From positions 403,258-467,257 of the forward strand of contig VZRS01002372.1 of assembly GCA_013398055.1 (NCBI GenBank): a stretch of DNA of 64,000 bases, read 5' to 3'. Shown here one piece after another: positions 36,999 to 48,699 of the stretch (its first letter is position 1; every line of letters begins with the position of its first letter). The position numbers and the translations under genes are program-made. Origin of the DNA: Ifrita kowaldi (Eukaryota > Chordata > Aves > Passeriformes > Cinclosomatidae). The notes under the pieces are model-generated. The model was not told where the DNA came from, did not search any database, and was given only the letters and a program-made list of their open reading frames with translations.

Positions 36999-37322
36999 AA
37001 GGGATATTCCATACCACGGAATGCCAGTATATAAACTGAGGGGAACTGTTTGGGATCCAGAAATTGCTGCTCAGGGACAGGCTGGGCATTGATCAGTGAG
37101 TGCTGAACAGTTGTATTGTGCATCACTTGTTTTGATTGAGTTTTATTTCCCTCTCTCTCTTTTGTATTCCTATTATGATTATGATTGTTATTATTTATAT
37201 TATTGTGGTTATGTTTTCCTTTATTTCAATTATTTAACTATTCTTAACACACAGATTTTATCTTTTTTTCACGATTCTACTACCCATCCCACTGGAGTGT
37301 GGGGTGTGCAATGTTGGGGTTT
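36773..37322 (+). mobile_element. ERV LTR, plus orientation, damaged 3' end
   Basis: It starts TGACCTGGTTGTGTTTGGGA with TTTTCTTCCTGGTAGC and TTTTGGATTTAGTATGAGG following. It continues with GTTGATAACACATTG, CTGGCAAAAGGGATATTCCA (36992-37011), a TATATAAA box (37028-37035), GTGCATCACTTGTTTTG and CATCCCACTGG (37286-37296). These are the successive landmarks of the same avian LTR group as 61866-62442. The last 60-70 bp expected after CCACTGG are shortened and altered, so the 3' border is unclear and no target duplication can be read. No viral genes adjoin it. Confidence 0.85.
37028..37035 (+). promoter_or_regulatory. LTR TATA box (TATATAAA)
   Basis: A perfect TATATAAA located downstream of the GGGATATTCCATACCA block, at the normal promoter position of this LTR group. 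Confidence 0.6.
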
Positions 37323-37799
37323 TTGTTTGGTTTGTTTTAGTTTGGCATTTTTTTTGTCTATTTTGTTTTAAAAGCAGGCTTATTCAGAGATTGTTTGTTT
37401 TCCATGCTTTAAATCCCAAAGATAACACTTGAAGTTCTCTTAAGAACTTTGCAGCTGGGATTCCTAGAGAGAACACACTCCTGGAGTTTACATTGTAACT
37501 GAAAGGAAACATGAAGGGAGGTGAATAATGAAAATAAACAAAAACTTTTGTCATTCTTGCTATATATATATAGAACTGAAGTTTCCAACATCATATGAGT
37601 AGAGTTAACCATATAAAGTTTTAATAACAAATCCTGGTAAAAAATAGGATAAATTAAGTATTTAAACTGAAAATGCAACGTATTGCTTTTCTTTTGTCAT
37701 TTTTTAATAGCTCCTTTATGGTATCTAATTCAGAGCTACTACATTTTCAAAAGAGTCGAAATTAAATATCTGGATACTCAGAATCCTCATCTGAGGCTA
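37323..37799. other. No gene seen; T/G-rich then AT-rich
   Basis: A TTTGTTTGGTTTGTTTTAG tract (37321-37340) follows the LTR, then unique AT-rich DNA. Confidence 0.5.
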
Positions 37800-38830
37800 G
37801 ATTTTTCGGTAGAAGGGTATAACTGGTGAGGTGTTGGGTGGACAACTGGCATATGGGTGAGTCTTGAAGAGTTATAGTGAATGGTGTTACATCAGGCTAC
37901 CATTACCATCCTGTCATCAGTGGGGTTCTCCAGCGCACAATTTTAGGGCCTGTGCTTTTTAATGTTAGTGCAATTTGAATGTAAACTAAGAAAGTTTGCT
38001 GCTAATAGTGAGCTAGAAAGAGCTATCGGAGTCCCTTGAGGTTAGAGAGACCTTACAGAGGGATCTGGGTAGACTGAAGGTCTGGGCAACAACCAGCCAT
38101 ATGGTGGTGTAATCCTGGTTATAGATACAAACTGGGGGACAAGAGGCTGAAGAACAGCCCCCCAGAAAGAGATGTGGACTTTCTGGTCAACAGGAAGTTG
38201 AATATGAGTCAGCAGTGTGCCTTGGCAACCAAAAGGACCTACCATGTCCTGTGGTGCATCAGGCACAGCATTACAGCCAGGCAAGGGAGGGGATTGTCCC
38301 GCTCTGCTCTGCTCTGGTGTGGCCTCAGCTTGAGTATTGTGTGTACTTTACAGGCACCTCAATATAACAGGTGTGTCCAGAGTATGTTCAGAGGAGGGAG
38401 ACCCAGATGGTGAAAGGTCTCAAAGGCAACCTTTAGGAAGAGCAACTGAGATCACTTGGCTTTCTCACCTTAGAAAAAAGAAGGTTGATGAAGTGCGACC
38501 TCATCACAGTGAAACTTGCTTAAGGGGGACATTGGATGGGGAGATTTTCATCCCATCTCCCTGGTGACCAGCAATAGGATACAAAGCAATTGCATGAAGC
38601 TGTCCTAGGGGAAGTTCAGATTGGACATAAGGAGAAGGTTTTTCACTAAGAGGGTGGTCTGTCACTGGAATAGGCTTCCCAGGGAAGTGGTCACAGCACC
38701 AAACCTGTCAGAGTTCAAGGAGCATCTGGATGATGCTCTTAGTTATACAGTTTAGTTTTAGGTGGTCCTGCAAGAAGAAGGGAATTGGACTCTATGATCC
38801 TTGACCCTTATACAAAACACCTTGAAGATG
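37800..38830 (+). mobile_element. CR1 LINE, RT middle to 3' UTR
   Basis: A strongly decayed CR1. Landmarks in order are GTTGGGTGGACAACTGG (37834-37850), CATCAGTGGGGTTCTCCAGC (37916-37935, the GVPQG equivalent), AGTTTGCTGCTAATAG, TGGACTTTCTGGTCAACAGG and TTGAATATGAGTCAGCAGTG (38174-38216, equivalent to GVLVDNKLNMSQQC), AGTGAAACTTGCTTAAGG, and CTGTCACTGGAATAGGCTTCCCAGGG (38659-38684). The end resembles the CR1 3' UTR (TTGGACTCTATGATCCTTGACC, about 38787-38808). The frame 38174-38413 keeps a few CR1 residues (NRKLNMSQQC) but is otherwise broken. Confidence 0.88.
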
Positions 38831-39447
38831 GTATGGTCCAAGCTCATATGAAAATCTTTTCAAAGCATTACATTGAAAATACTTTTTAAGACGAAGATTC
38901 CGCATAAAATTGAAAACTGGCATGGAGAAACAATCATTACTTTACAATAATACAGGCAGTATTTAGAAATTTAGTCTGCTTCATTGCACAACTAGGTAAA
39001 AGGTATAGAGGGTTCTGTGCTAATGTCCTTTGGCTGGTGTGAATGAATGATTTATTAGAGAATTATGCCTATGAGAGTGAGAGTCAGAAAGATTACGTGT
39101 CACATATCTCATGTTATATTTGCACTTAATCTGCCTCATCCTGCTGCATAATTTATAACCAAAAACTTAGCCAGTGAATAATGTTGTAAAGAGTTGCAGT
39201 AAAATAAAATTTAAGCTGTCAAAATTTGTTACCAAATTAGTGTAGGAATAGGGAAATAAATCACATAATATGTAATTCATTAAGTCAGTGACAATCCAAA
39301 TGAGTGAAAATGTCCATTCAGTCATATTCTATGGCATCACAGTAAAAATGAACCAAAAACCTCAAACCAAACCTACAAAGTTTAAAATCTAGAAAACCTA
39401 AAATTATGTAGGCATTGTTTTCTGATACTGAAATGCAATTAGAGCTT
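38831..39447. other. No gene seen
   Basis: AT-rich unique sequence between CR1 and duplication B. Confidence 0.5.
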
Positions 39448-41129
39448 TTATTTTACAGAAAGGGGAAACTACATAAGTAATTGTAAATCAAGTTGGTACT
39501 TAACACTGTTTTCAACTCTGTCTATCCAAAGATTAATATACATTTTGGTTTTGGCTCATGAACTCCAATTTATACTTTTCAAATCTTTCAGTATATTAAT
39601 CACAAGGGTAATTTATAATCAGCAATATCATTATTCTACTAAATGAGGTATTGAAACTCAGCAGCTGTATGAGAGTCTCTTATCCATCTACCTTCAGTTT
39701 TTTAATGTTTCCAAATACCAACAATAAGAGAATTTCAATTAAAGATAGTGCATGAACAGGGGTTTTTAGACCAACTTTATCACAAGCAAGAACACCCAAT
39801 GACATGCTCACCTACCAAAATTTGCTAGCGTAAATGTGAGAGTAGATATTGTGAAGTCTGAAAAAGCTAAATTTCAAGAAAAAGGTTTAAGAAACGCAAG
39901 TTTCCGCTTCGGATTATGGAATAATATTCTAGTTTGTGTGACTACCCATTCTTGCTCCCTTTTTGTGAATGTGGGTAAAAGATAAGAGTGCTGGTATATC
40001 TAAAATAACTAGTTTTCTAAAACAAGTTAGTCAAACAAAATATGTGAATATTTTCTGTGAACAAGTAGCATGACATTTTTGTTTGTGAGAAAAATCTCAA
40101 AGAATGGGCTGTCTTTATAAATAATTGTAGTGGTTTGACGCTGCTTAAGCGCCAAGCCCCATGAAATCTATTTTTTTTGCTTCTACAATAGTTGAGCAGT
40201 GAAGGGGAAAATAAAACTCCATTTTTCATAAGGTGAAATAAGGATTATTGAGGAGAATGAAAAGAAACTTCATGGCAAAACAGGCCCACACTTAAACAGT
40301 TATAGTACAAAGAAAATTTATTACTAACAGAATTAAAAGCAAAAAGAAATAATAAGAAATTAAAGCAAACTCCCAGAACACTTTTTCCTTCCAGTACCAT
40401 CCCTCTTTCCACCAACCCGCACAAGGGAAACAAAACATGGAGTTTGGACAGTGTTTCATTTCGTAAGAGTCTTTCTTTATGTTTAAGGAAAAGAGTTTCT
40501 GCTGCTTTAACGTGGTTCAAACTTTCACAGGCAGCAGCCCCGCCTGAAACTGCTGCAGTGAAGAAATCTCTCCCACAGTTTAGCAGTCTTCTTGCAATTG
40601 CCAACGTGGGCCATAGTGGTTCATGGGGTTTTAATCTTTTAAGGATGAGCTACTCCAGCCTGAAAGCAAAGGCTTTCTTCTTCAATCTCTAAAAACCTTT
40701 CACAACATCTATGGGCTCTGGCGTTGAGCACATTTTCATGAGCTGCGCGTGGATTTCTGTGTCACTTCAATGTTCTTCAATGAATTATAGAGAAACAGTT
40801 TGTAATATTACAGTCCTCATCACAGCTTGCAAGGAGAATTTTCAGCTCTGGTGCTAAAAGCATCTCCACTCTCTTTTCCCTTCCCTTCCCTCACAACTGA
40901 CCTTGGAGTTGCCATGTTGGCTTCATCCCATGTGACTTTACTTTTCCTTTCTCTCTGACCTGGAAGATAGTTGGTCTTGTCTGGGCTCTGCATCGGGGAA
41001 AATACTTGCCATGTTTCTCATTGCTGGCTGCATGGTCTTTTTATCAGTTTGGTGAGAGCTGTGCCGGCTGGGGGGAGGTGGCTTCAGACGAAATCTCGGC
41101 CACACGGTCCCCGTTCATTTAGGGGGGGG
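39448..41129 (+). repeat. Tandem duplication B, copy 1 (1682 bp)
   Basis: Identical in length to 41329-43010 at a constant offset of 1881. I found two substitutions: A at 39498 against T at 41379, and A at 40549 against G at 42430. It spans 678 bp of unique DNA and the first 1004 bp of a minus-strand LTR. It ends in a run of eight G at an assembly gap. Confidence 0.97.
40126..41129 (-). mobile_element. ERV LTR, truncated by the gap (duplicate of 42007-43010)
   Basis: The same LTR as 42007-43251, cut off by the gap after 1004 bp. The open frames at 40245-40604 and 40444-40692 repeat those in the second copy. It is probably the other allele of the same single insertion, not a second insertion. 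Confidence 0.9.
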
Positions 41130-41328
41130 NNNNNNNNNNNNNNNNNNNNNNNNNNNNNNNNNNNNNNNNNNNNNNNNNNNNNNNNNNNNNNNNNNNNNNN
41201 NNNNNNNNNNNNNNNNNNNNNNNNNNNNNNNNNNNNNNNNNNNNNNNNNNNNNNNNNNNNNNNNNNNNNNNNNNNNNNNNNNNNNNNNNNNNNNNNNNNN
41301 NNNNNNNNNNNNNNNNNNNNNNNNNNNN
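41130..41328. other. Assembly gap (199 N)
   Basis: A run of N following GGGGGGGG. It lies exactly between the two copies of duplication B. Confidence 1.
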
Positions 41329-43010
41329 TTATTTTACAGAAAGGGGAAACTACATAAGTAATTGTAAATCAAGTTGGTTCTTAACACTGTTTTCAACTCT
41401 GTCTATCCAAAGATTAATATACATTTTGGTTTTGGCTCATGAACTCCAATTTATACTTTTCAAATCTTTCAGTATATTAATCACAAGGGTAATTTATAAT
41501 CAGCAATATCATTATTCTACTAAATGAGGTATTGAAACTCAGCAGCTGTATGAGAGTCTCTTATCCATCTACCTTCAGTTTTTTAATGTTTCCAAATACC
41601 AACAATAAGAGAATTTCAATTAAAGATAGTGCATGAACAGGGGTTTTTAGACCAACTTTATCACAAGCAAGAACACCCAATGACATGCTCACCTACCAAA
41701 ATTTGCTAGCGTAAATGTGAGAGTAGATATTGTGAAGTCTGAAAAAGCTAAATTTCAAGAAAAAGGTTTAAGAAACGCAAGTTTCCGCTTCGGATTATGG
41801 AATAATATTCTAGTTTGTGTGACTACCCATTCTTGCTCCCTTTTTGTGAATGTGGGTAAAAGATAAGAGTGCTGGTATATCTAAAATAACTAGTTTTCTA
41901 AAACAAGTTAGTCAAACAAAATATGTGAATATTTTCTGTGAACAAGTAGCATGACATTTTTGTTTGTGAGAAAAATCTCAAAGAATGGGCTGTCTTTATA
42001 AATAATTGTAGTGGTTTGACGCTGCTTAAGCGCCAAGCCCCATGAAATCTATTTTTTTTGCTTCTACAATAGTTGAGCAGTGAAGGGGAAAATAAAACTC
42101 CATTTTTCATAAGGTGAAATAAGGATTATTGAGGAGAATGAAAAGAAACTTCATGGCAAAACAGGCCCACACTTAAACAGTTATAGTACAAAGAAAATTT
42201 ATTACTAACAGAATTAAAAGCAAAAAGAAATAATAAGAAATTAAAGCAAACTCCCAGAACACTTTTTCCTTCCAGTACCATCCCTCTTTCCACCAACCCG
42301 CACAAGGGAAACAAAACATGGAGTTTGGACAGTGTTTCATTTCGTAAGAGTCTTTCTTTATGTTTAAGGAAAAGAGTTTCTGCTGCTTTAACGTGGTTCA
42401 AACTTTCACAGGCAGCAGCCCCGCCTGAAGCTGCTGCAGTGAAGAAATCTCTCCCACAGTTTAGCAGTCTTCTTGCAATTGCCAACGTGGGCCATAGTGG
42501 TTCATGGGGTTTTAATCTTTTAAGGATGAGCTACTCCAGCCTGAAAGCAAAGGCTTTCTTCTTCAATCTCTAAAAACCTTTCACAACATCTATGGGCTCT
42601 GGCGTTGAGCACATTTTCATGAGCTGCGCGTGGATTTCTGTGTCACTTCAATGTTCTTCAATGAATTATAGAGAAACAGTTTGTAATATTACAGTCCTCA
42701 TCACAGCTTGCAAGGAGAATTTTCAGCTCTGGTGCTAAAAGCATCTCCACTCTCTTTTCCCTTCCCTTCCCTCACAACTGACCTTGGAGTTGCCATGTTG
42801 GCTTCATCCCATGTGACTTTACTTTTCCTTTCTCTCTGACCTGGAAGATAGTTGGTCTTGTCTGGGCTCTGCATCGGGGAAAATACTTGCCATGTTTCTC
42901 ATTGCTGGCTGCATGGTCTTTTTATCAGTTTGGTGAGAGCTGTGCCGGCTGGGGGGAGGTGGCTTCAGACGAAATCTCGGCCACACGGTCCCCGTTCATT
43001 TAGGGGGGGG
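41329..43010 (+). repeat. Tandem duplication B, copy 2 (1682 bp)
   Basis: Second copy of 39448-41129. It begins directly after the gap and continues past the eight-G run into the rest of the LTR, so it is the copy connected to the right flank. Confidence 0.97.
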
Positions 43011-43251
43011 TCTCCGGCCACGCAGCTACTCACAGCTCTGGGGTGGCTTTTTTTCTCAGCAGCTTGGCCTGGAGGGGCCAGGGACAGGGCCTGGAGGCCC
43101 CCCTCCCCCACCATCCCTTGATGGGAAAGCAGGAACAAAAGGCAAATTCCCACGCTTGCTCTTCCATTAGATAGGTAAATCGCAGAGGCATTACCAGTTC
43201 TGTCATTGGGCCAGCAACCTGCCCGTCAAATCAAGTTTTAAACCCACCACA
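42007..43251 (-). mobile_element. Solo ERV LTR, 1245 bp, minus orientation, with perfect 5-bp target duplication
   Basis: The plus strand starts TGTAGTGGTTTGACGCTGCT and ends TTTTAAACCCACCACA. It is flanked by ATAAT on both sides (42002-42006 and 43252-43256), a perfect 5-bp target site duplication. A 5-bp duplication is typical of class III (ERVL-type) insertions, so that is my guess for the class. On the minus strand an AATAAA signal lies at 42198-42203 near the LTR 3' end, which fits minus orientation. The U3 side (42950-43140) is GC-rich, with G and C homopolymers that may have broken the assembly in the allelic copy. The open frames inside (42126-42485, 42325-42573, 42852-43121) are not genes. 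Confidence 0.9.
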
Positions 43252-46200
43252 ATAATAATGACAGTATATGTTTCAAGATCTTTATTTTAATTGGTGGAGA
43301 GAATTAGGATTGATTCTGTAATCTATGTAGGTATAGTTCTAAGGGCAAATTTTACTTTAGGATTGTAAAGTTTTCTATACTGACTGTAAAAGTGAGTTCA
43401 AACAAATAGTTTAAATGTAGGTTTTTATTTGGTGAAATTTTGTCATAGGTTGTCAGCCTACACTTCTATTGGTAATTGTAATTTCTCCCTGTTTTTCTTC
43501 ATAAAGTCAGTCAAATTTTCAAGATTAGTTCAGCTTTGCCTTTCCTTTCTTCATTTTATCCCCTGTGAATTTTACTGCCACATCATTGCTGAAATAATGT
43601 AACGTCATCTTCCATCTAGTATACTTCTTCAATTGGAGCAGACTTTTATTCTGTTGTATTTTATACCTTAACTCTTCTTCATGCTTTTTCTTTCTCTTAG
43701 ACGAATTTTAACTTGGTTAACTGATTAGAAACCAATAATCACTACAAATAAGCAATATATATAAATTCCAATTCAACAGCACTGCTCAGTGACTATTATT
43801 ATAATTTAAAGTAGATGACATCTAAACATCTATTGTCAAATAGAGTCTTCACCTGCCACATCAAAAAGGAATTTCAACATACTGCCTGACTCCTTATTTA
43901 ATCTTTATTACAAAAAATATCACTAACTGACAGTCTTTTCACCTACACTTGCCAAGAAGCAAAATTGATAATTTTCCAGCCAAAGGGAGCAATTTTTCAT
44001 TGCTTTATAAAATTTTTTTCTCTCATGCTATTTTTGTTCTGAAGAAAGCATGGCAGTTAGGATCTTATTGATTTCCTTCCTCAATGACATGTAAATTAAA
44101 GGGAAAGGCCCAGCACAGAGAAAGAAAAAAGTTTAACTTTTCCACACTTCCATTTTTTTTGTTTTGAGTGTCAAACAATTTGCTCTGCATCCATCAGAAT
44201 TCAAGAATTCTCAGCTGTTTATTATTTATTTGCCTGTTGATTTATTTAAGTCTAGTGTCTCCTTAATAGATCTGCTTTATCTTTTGTTTTCTTTCAGTGT
44301 CCAAACTGATAACAAAAGAGGTCCAAAACACTGGTTGCCTTGGATCTATTTTGGTCATGGATAGCATCCCATGTGTCAGATTGGAACTGTCTTAAAAACT
44401 GTCTAAATTTGGAACAAAAAATATTAAATAGTTTTCATGAGCAGTGATCTAGCAACCAAGCTTGTGCTTTTTTACTCAGCAGTAAAAGTACAGTATCTCC
44501 TTCCATTTTGGTGGTTTTTTTTAAATTTTAAAAGATATGGTTTGTCATATTCTGGCATAAGTATTTTTTAGTGTGTATCTGCTATTTGTGTATTCTTCAT
44601 ACTTGCCTATTGTTATTCAGCATTTAACAAGAATATTTTTCACATTTTATCTTAGTTTTTTGAGGTTTATTTAAACTATTTTCAGCATCACTTGTCTCCT
44701 ACAACTCTCTCTGAAAAAAGAACAAAACGAAGTGTCTGTTTTAATATTCAGACATTTTTTTCCCATGTTCATATTGAATGTCTGCAGAAACTTCCACACA
44801 CTGTTAGACAACACCTACTGTGAGTATACTGAAGAACATGATGTAATCTTTTAATTTAAGAGGAATTAACTTTTGAATTAATATTTGGATCCTGATATGT
44901 TATAGCTACAGAGAGGCTCTATTTAAGTCATTATCTCAGTTCAATTTGTTTCTGGGTATCACAGTTAATCTCCCCTTCTTCTCCCTCACCCCCTATATAT
45001 ATACATAGATATAGATTTTTTTTTAATTAGAGACAGTATTTTTAAACTGTATAATACTGGCTCAAAAGTGATCTCAAATAACACATACTAGAGAAACATG
45101 TTTTGCAGTAGGCCGTTTTTTCATCTTGTCTTTCACCATCCAACTACGATGTCAAATCAGCCTGAAGGTGTGTTACTTTGTCAGGTTTTCTAACTAAAAA
45201 CTACTCTGGATTTTGTTGACACAATGCAACATTACCCAAGGGGCTTTCAACAAGCCCTTTATGTACACTGGACATTTTTGAATGTGTCTGGCAGCTAATC
45301 CTTCATGCATGAAACCAAAAAACTTGCTAAAGTTAATAAAATTTTAACTAGCACATTAGAGGAATTTAATATGTAAAAAATATAAAAATTATAAAATATA
45401 GAATTTATTCTTTAAACCTGACATTCTTATTTTTAATATACATATTTCACTTATGAAAGTCAGTATTCCACCTCACGTTTGGAAGTGTGAGGTGGAATTA
45501 GTCAGTATTCCACCCCACCCCCCATTTGTCTCTATGATCCTCAAGAAAAAAATTGTATTTAAATATCCAACTTAAATTTGCAAATAAATTATTATAAGTT
45601 TATATTCTTCTGTTTTTGCTGTTAAGATGAGAAAGAAGAAAGCCAATTAAAAAACAAGAGAGATAACACAGACTTTGAATTATCAATTTGTTCTTAAATT
45701 TAGACAGAGACAAAGCACTTCTGTATTGATAATTTTACTGATTTGAGTTCAGACTCCTGAGTTATGTTAGATGAAATTATATTAGCCTCAATTTGTAATG
45801 ACAACTGCCAATTTTTATTCTTTTGTATGATCACATAATGCAGAAACAAAGATACAGTTTCTTTTTTTTTCTTCTTAAAGTTAATATTAATCTTCAGCTA
45901 CAGTTATATTTGAACTCCACTTTATTAAATTACTTCAACTTTATGGAACTCAGCTGTCCTTACAAAAACAACCCAGTGCACTTTGTTCAGATATAGCCCC
46001 TGCGAGGGGAGACATATTTTTACATTACAAGAATACAGAATAAGATTATTTTCATTTGTTATATTGTTCATTTTTTTGACTTGAACTTCCTATGTATATT
46101 TTAAATTTATTAAACTGAAAAAGAGATATCTGAGTATAATTGGAAAGAAAGACTAAAAAAAAGCTCAAACTAAATCAAGCCAAAAAACCATTCAGAACAA

Positions 46201-46327
46201 GCTAACTTTATACTATACTATTTGTTATGACACGGTTTAAACCGGAAAAGCAAAGAAAGCTAAGTCTCTGTGCATAAACCAGAAAGAACTTAGAAGGTTC
46301 AAAATATTTCCATGAATGAGACTAAAA
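43252..46327. other. No gene seen
   Basis: Three kilobases of AT-rich DNA, with a TATATATACATAGATATAG tract at 44994-45014. The small frame at 44164-44364 is unsupported. Confidence 0.5.
45465..45498. repeat. Inverted repeat with overlapping direct repeat
   Basis: ATTCCACCTCAC (45465-45476) pairs perfectly with GTGAGGTGGAAT (45487-45498) around a 10-base spacer. The phrase GTCAGTATTCCACC occurs just before, overlapping the left arm (45459-45472), and again just after (45501-45514). This looks like a small templated copying event. Confidence 0.85.
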
Positions 46328-47191
46328 CCAAACGAGGTTAGATGTTGATGCCAAAAAATTGATGTATTTTATTTAAGAGTAGAGAGGAAAAGAGAAGGAA
46401 AGAGGAAAGAAAGAAAGAAATAGAAAAAGAGGTGTGCCTGGTGGTTGGGGGGACAGGGAGAGGTGACAGGGGTTAGGTGGAAGCATTTCACCCATCCGAG
46501 GGTCCCAACAATGTCTCGTTGCTCCCCTCCATCTGACCTGCTGGTGGTGAGGGTCCCCTGTCGCTGCCGTGGCTACGCCACCACACGCCGCCACACCACA
46601 CGCCAGAGAGTACAGAATTCCATGGATTAATATACACTTTGGGCCAGGTGGGAACGCCCACGTGTCTCCCTTGCAGGGGCTGGCTTGACACACTGTCCCT
46701 TGCCACACTGAGGGTCTGTTGCATCATCTCTGGTGCTCTGGTGCAGGCTCTGGGGACCCCTTTGGGGGGGCCCCTGTGATGGGCCATGTCACCCCCTTCT
46801 GCTGTGGATGAGCTTCACCCCCACCCCCGGGTGAGGACCCCTCAGCTGGGCTCCTCTGCACAGTGGAGGATGGGCAGCCACTGCACCTGTGACCAGAGGC
46901 TTCTCCAACACACCCAAAGCCTCTCCTCCCTCCACCCAGGGTCTGTTCCAGCCTGGCAGCTGATAGCCCTGGGGCTGTGGTCTCCACCTTGGAGGTGTTA
47001 AGCTTGTGCTCTGTGAATGTCCCCAGCCCTGAGTTATTACTTTATCTTATCTTCATCATCGAGCTGTGTAAGGCCTCAGTCAGGGCCCCATTCATGGTGT
47101 GGTAGTCTTCTCTGCAGCTTTTGTAATACAGTTTTAAAAGTCCTTCAAGAAAATATTTAAGTCATAAACTATAGTATTTCAGTCTCTGACA
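46328..47191 (-). mobile_element. ERV LTR, family K copy 2 (solo LTR, minus orientation)
   Basis: Matches 918-1765 along its length: CAAACGAG start, TTTTATTTAA with minus-strand AATAAA at 46368-46373, a purine tract, the GGATTAATATAC block (46623-46634), GTTGCATCAT, CAGTGGAGGATGGGCAG, ACCAGAGGCTTCTCC and the end CAGTCTCTGACA. It is GC-rich in the middle (46500-47000), which produces several long chance frames on both strands. The two family copies differ by many substitutions and indels, so they are old and separate insertions or old relatives. No internal viral sequence adjoins it. Confidence 0.7.
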
Positions 47192-48699
47192 CTATTACAG
47201 TAACTTTTACAGGATTAGACAATCATCTCTGAAGATATTAACCCATTTTCTCAAGGCAATTACAGTTGAAAATATTCTAAGTTCTATGGGAAGTAATTTG
47301 GCTCCAATAAAGCAGTTAAATTCTTCCTCTAGAGAGCTGCTAATAACAATGGGACTTTGTCAGGGATGTGTGGGGTTAGTCAGTCCATAAAAGTCTTTTT
47401 CTGACATACAAATTATTGCACTTTTAATCACTGGTTGGAATACCAGAGCACTTAAAAAATTAGAATTTAGTCCACATCTCATTGTTATTAATTTTGTTAA
47501 AGTGAAAAATAATAATAATCCCCTCCCACATTTACCTGTGCATATTTTAGGTTTTGCTGCAAGTTCTAGATATCAATTTTGATCATATTTAATTTTTTTA
47601 TATTTTTAATTTTTGGTCCAAAGAAGCTTAAATTCTTTGTGGGGCTAAAGACAAAGATAGTTCACCACAGTAAATACACATCCGACGTCTAGGATTAATT
47701 AATTTTCACAAGATGAGTTTTGCCACATGACAACTATTAGAGGAACCCCTGAAGCTGTGAAGTGCCTAGGGTTTAGACAGATAACATCAGTTCAGATGAA
47801 TCCCAACCTGACAGGTGTTTGTTAGGGACCAGTGAACACAAGCTAAAGTTTAATTCCAGGATGTAGAGCTCATTATAATTCATGTCTGTCTAAATAAAAT
47901 CAGATCAATGCTTTATAAATATCTAAATATGAAAAGATATTTTCACTTACAGAAGTGTGAGAAAAAACAATAATTTTAAAAATAGAAAAAACATGCAATT
48001 TGTTCAAATGAAGAAAAATTGTGTGCGGTTTTGGTTTTTTGTCCTTAACATGTAATTTTGGATTTTTCTTTAAAAGTTTTAGGGTTCCTTAATATCCCTA
48101 GCAGTTATTTTTAAACATGACAAACACTAAATGTCTTAGGACTATGTGTTTAAATATGTGTTTAAATTGCATTAAGCAACTTTTTTTCAGATCTCTTGTT
48201 AAATTACTATTTTATGTACCAGCAGCTACAACTTATAAACAAATAAACAAATATATAAATAAGAGTGAAGATCACTCTCATTTTCACTTTCAAGGAATTT
48301 ATGGGATTAGAGATCAGATTAAAGGGGTTGCCACTGTAGTAAATTTTAATAGATTTTGGATTTTTTCTTTTTCCCTAATTTTTACACATTTTGACTTTAA
48401 GATTATGGAGATTTTCTTAAAAAATATATTTTTAAAAACTTAAACAATACAACCAATAAAGTAAGAAGAAGGTAGCAAAAAAAGTCAGATCCATTACAAA
48501 ACATAAATCAAATCGTAATTTCGTTTCTTTAATGCATGCCAGTATTTTGGGCTTTTAATTTTCATCTTTAGATGTGTGAAAAGAACAATTAGACCCCAAG
48601 ATTATTTTATTAATTAAAAAATTTAAAATACGTTTCCCCTTTCAGTGATTTCTTGTTCTCCCTATACTCGTAATGTGAATGAACATTTTAAGGTCACTT
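47192..48699. other. No gene seen
   Basis: AT-rich sequence. The plus-strand frame at 48117-48443 (108 codons) has no domain I recognise, starts without supporting context and is rich in residues encoded by AT-rich codons. I treat it as chance. Confidence 0.5.

Noticed and set aside
40245..40692. Open frames conserved between two places (also 42126-42573)
   Set aside because: They look conserved only because the region is present twice through the assembly duplication. They lie in an LTR.
46373..47001. Several 60-111 codon frames in a GC-rich patch that might suggest a CpG-island promoter or gene
   Set aside because: The patch is the middle of an LTR whose other copy is at 918-1765.
918..47191. 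The two family K LTRs as ends of one giant provirus
   Set aside because: They are 45 kb apart, differ at many positions, and there is no viral internal sequence between them, but several unrelated repeats.
48117..48443. A 108-codon plus-strand open frame
   Set aside because: Composition follows local AT richness, with no recognisable domain, start context or splice sites.
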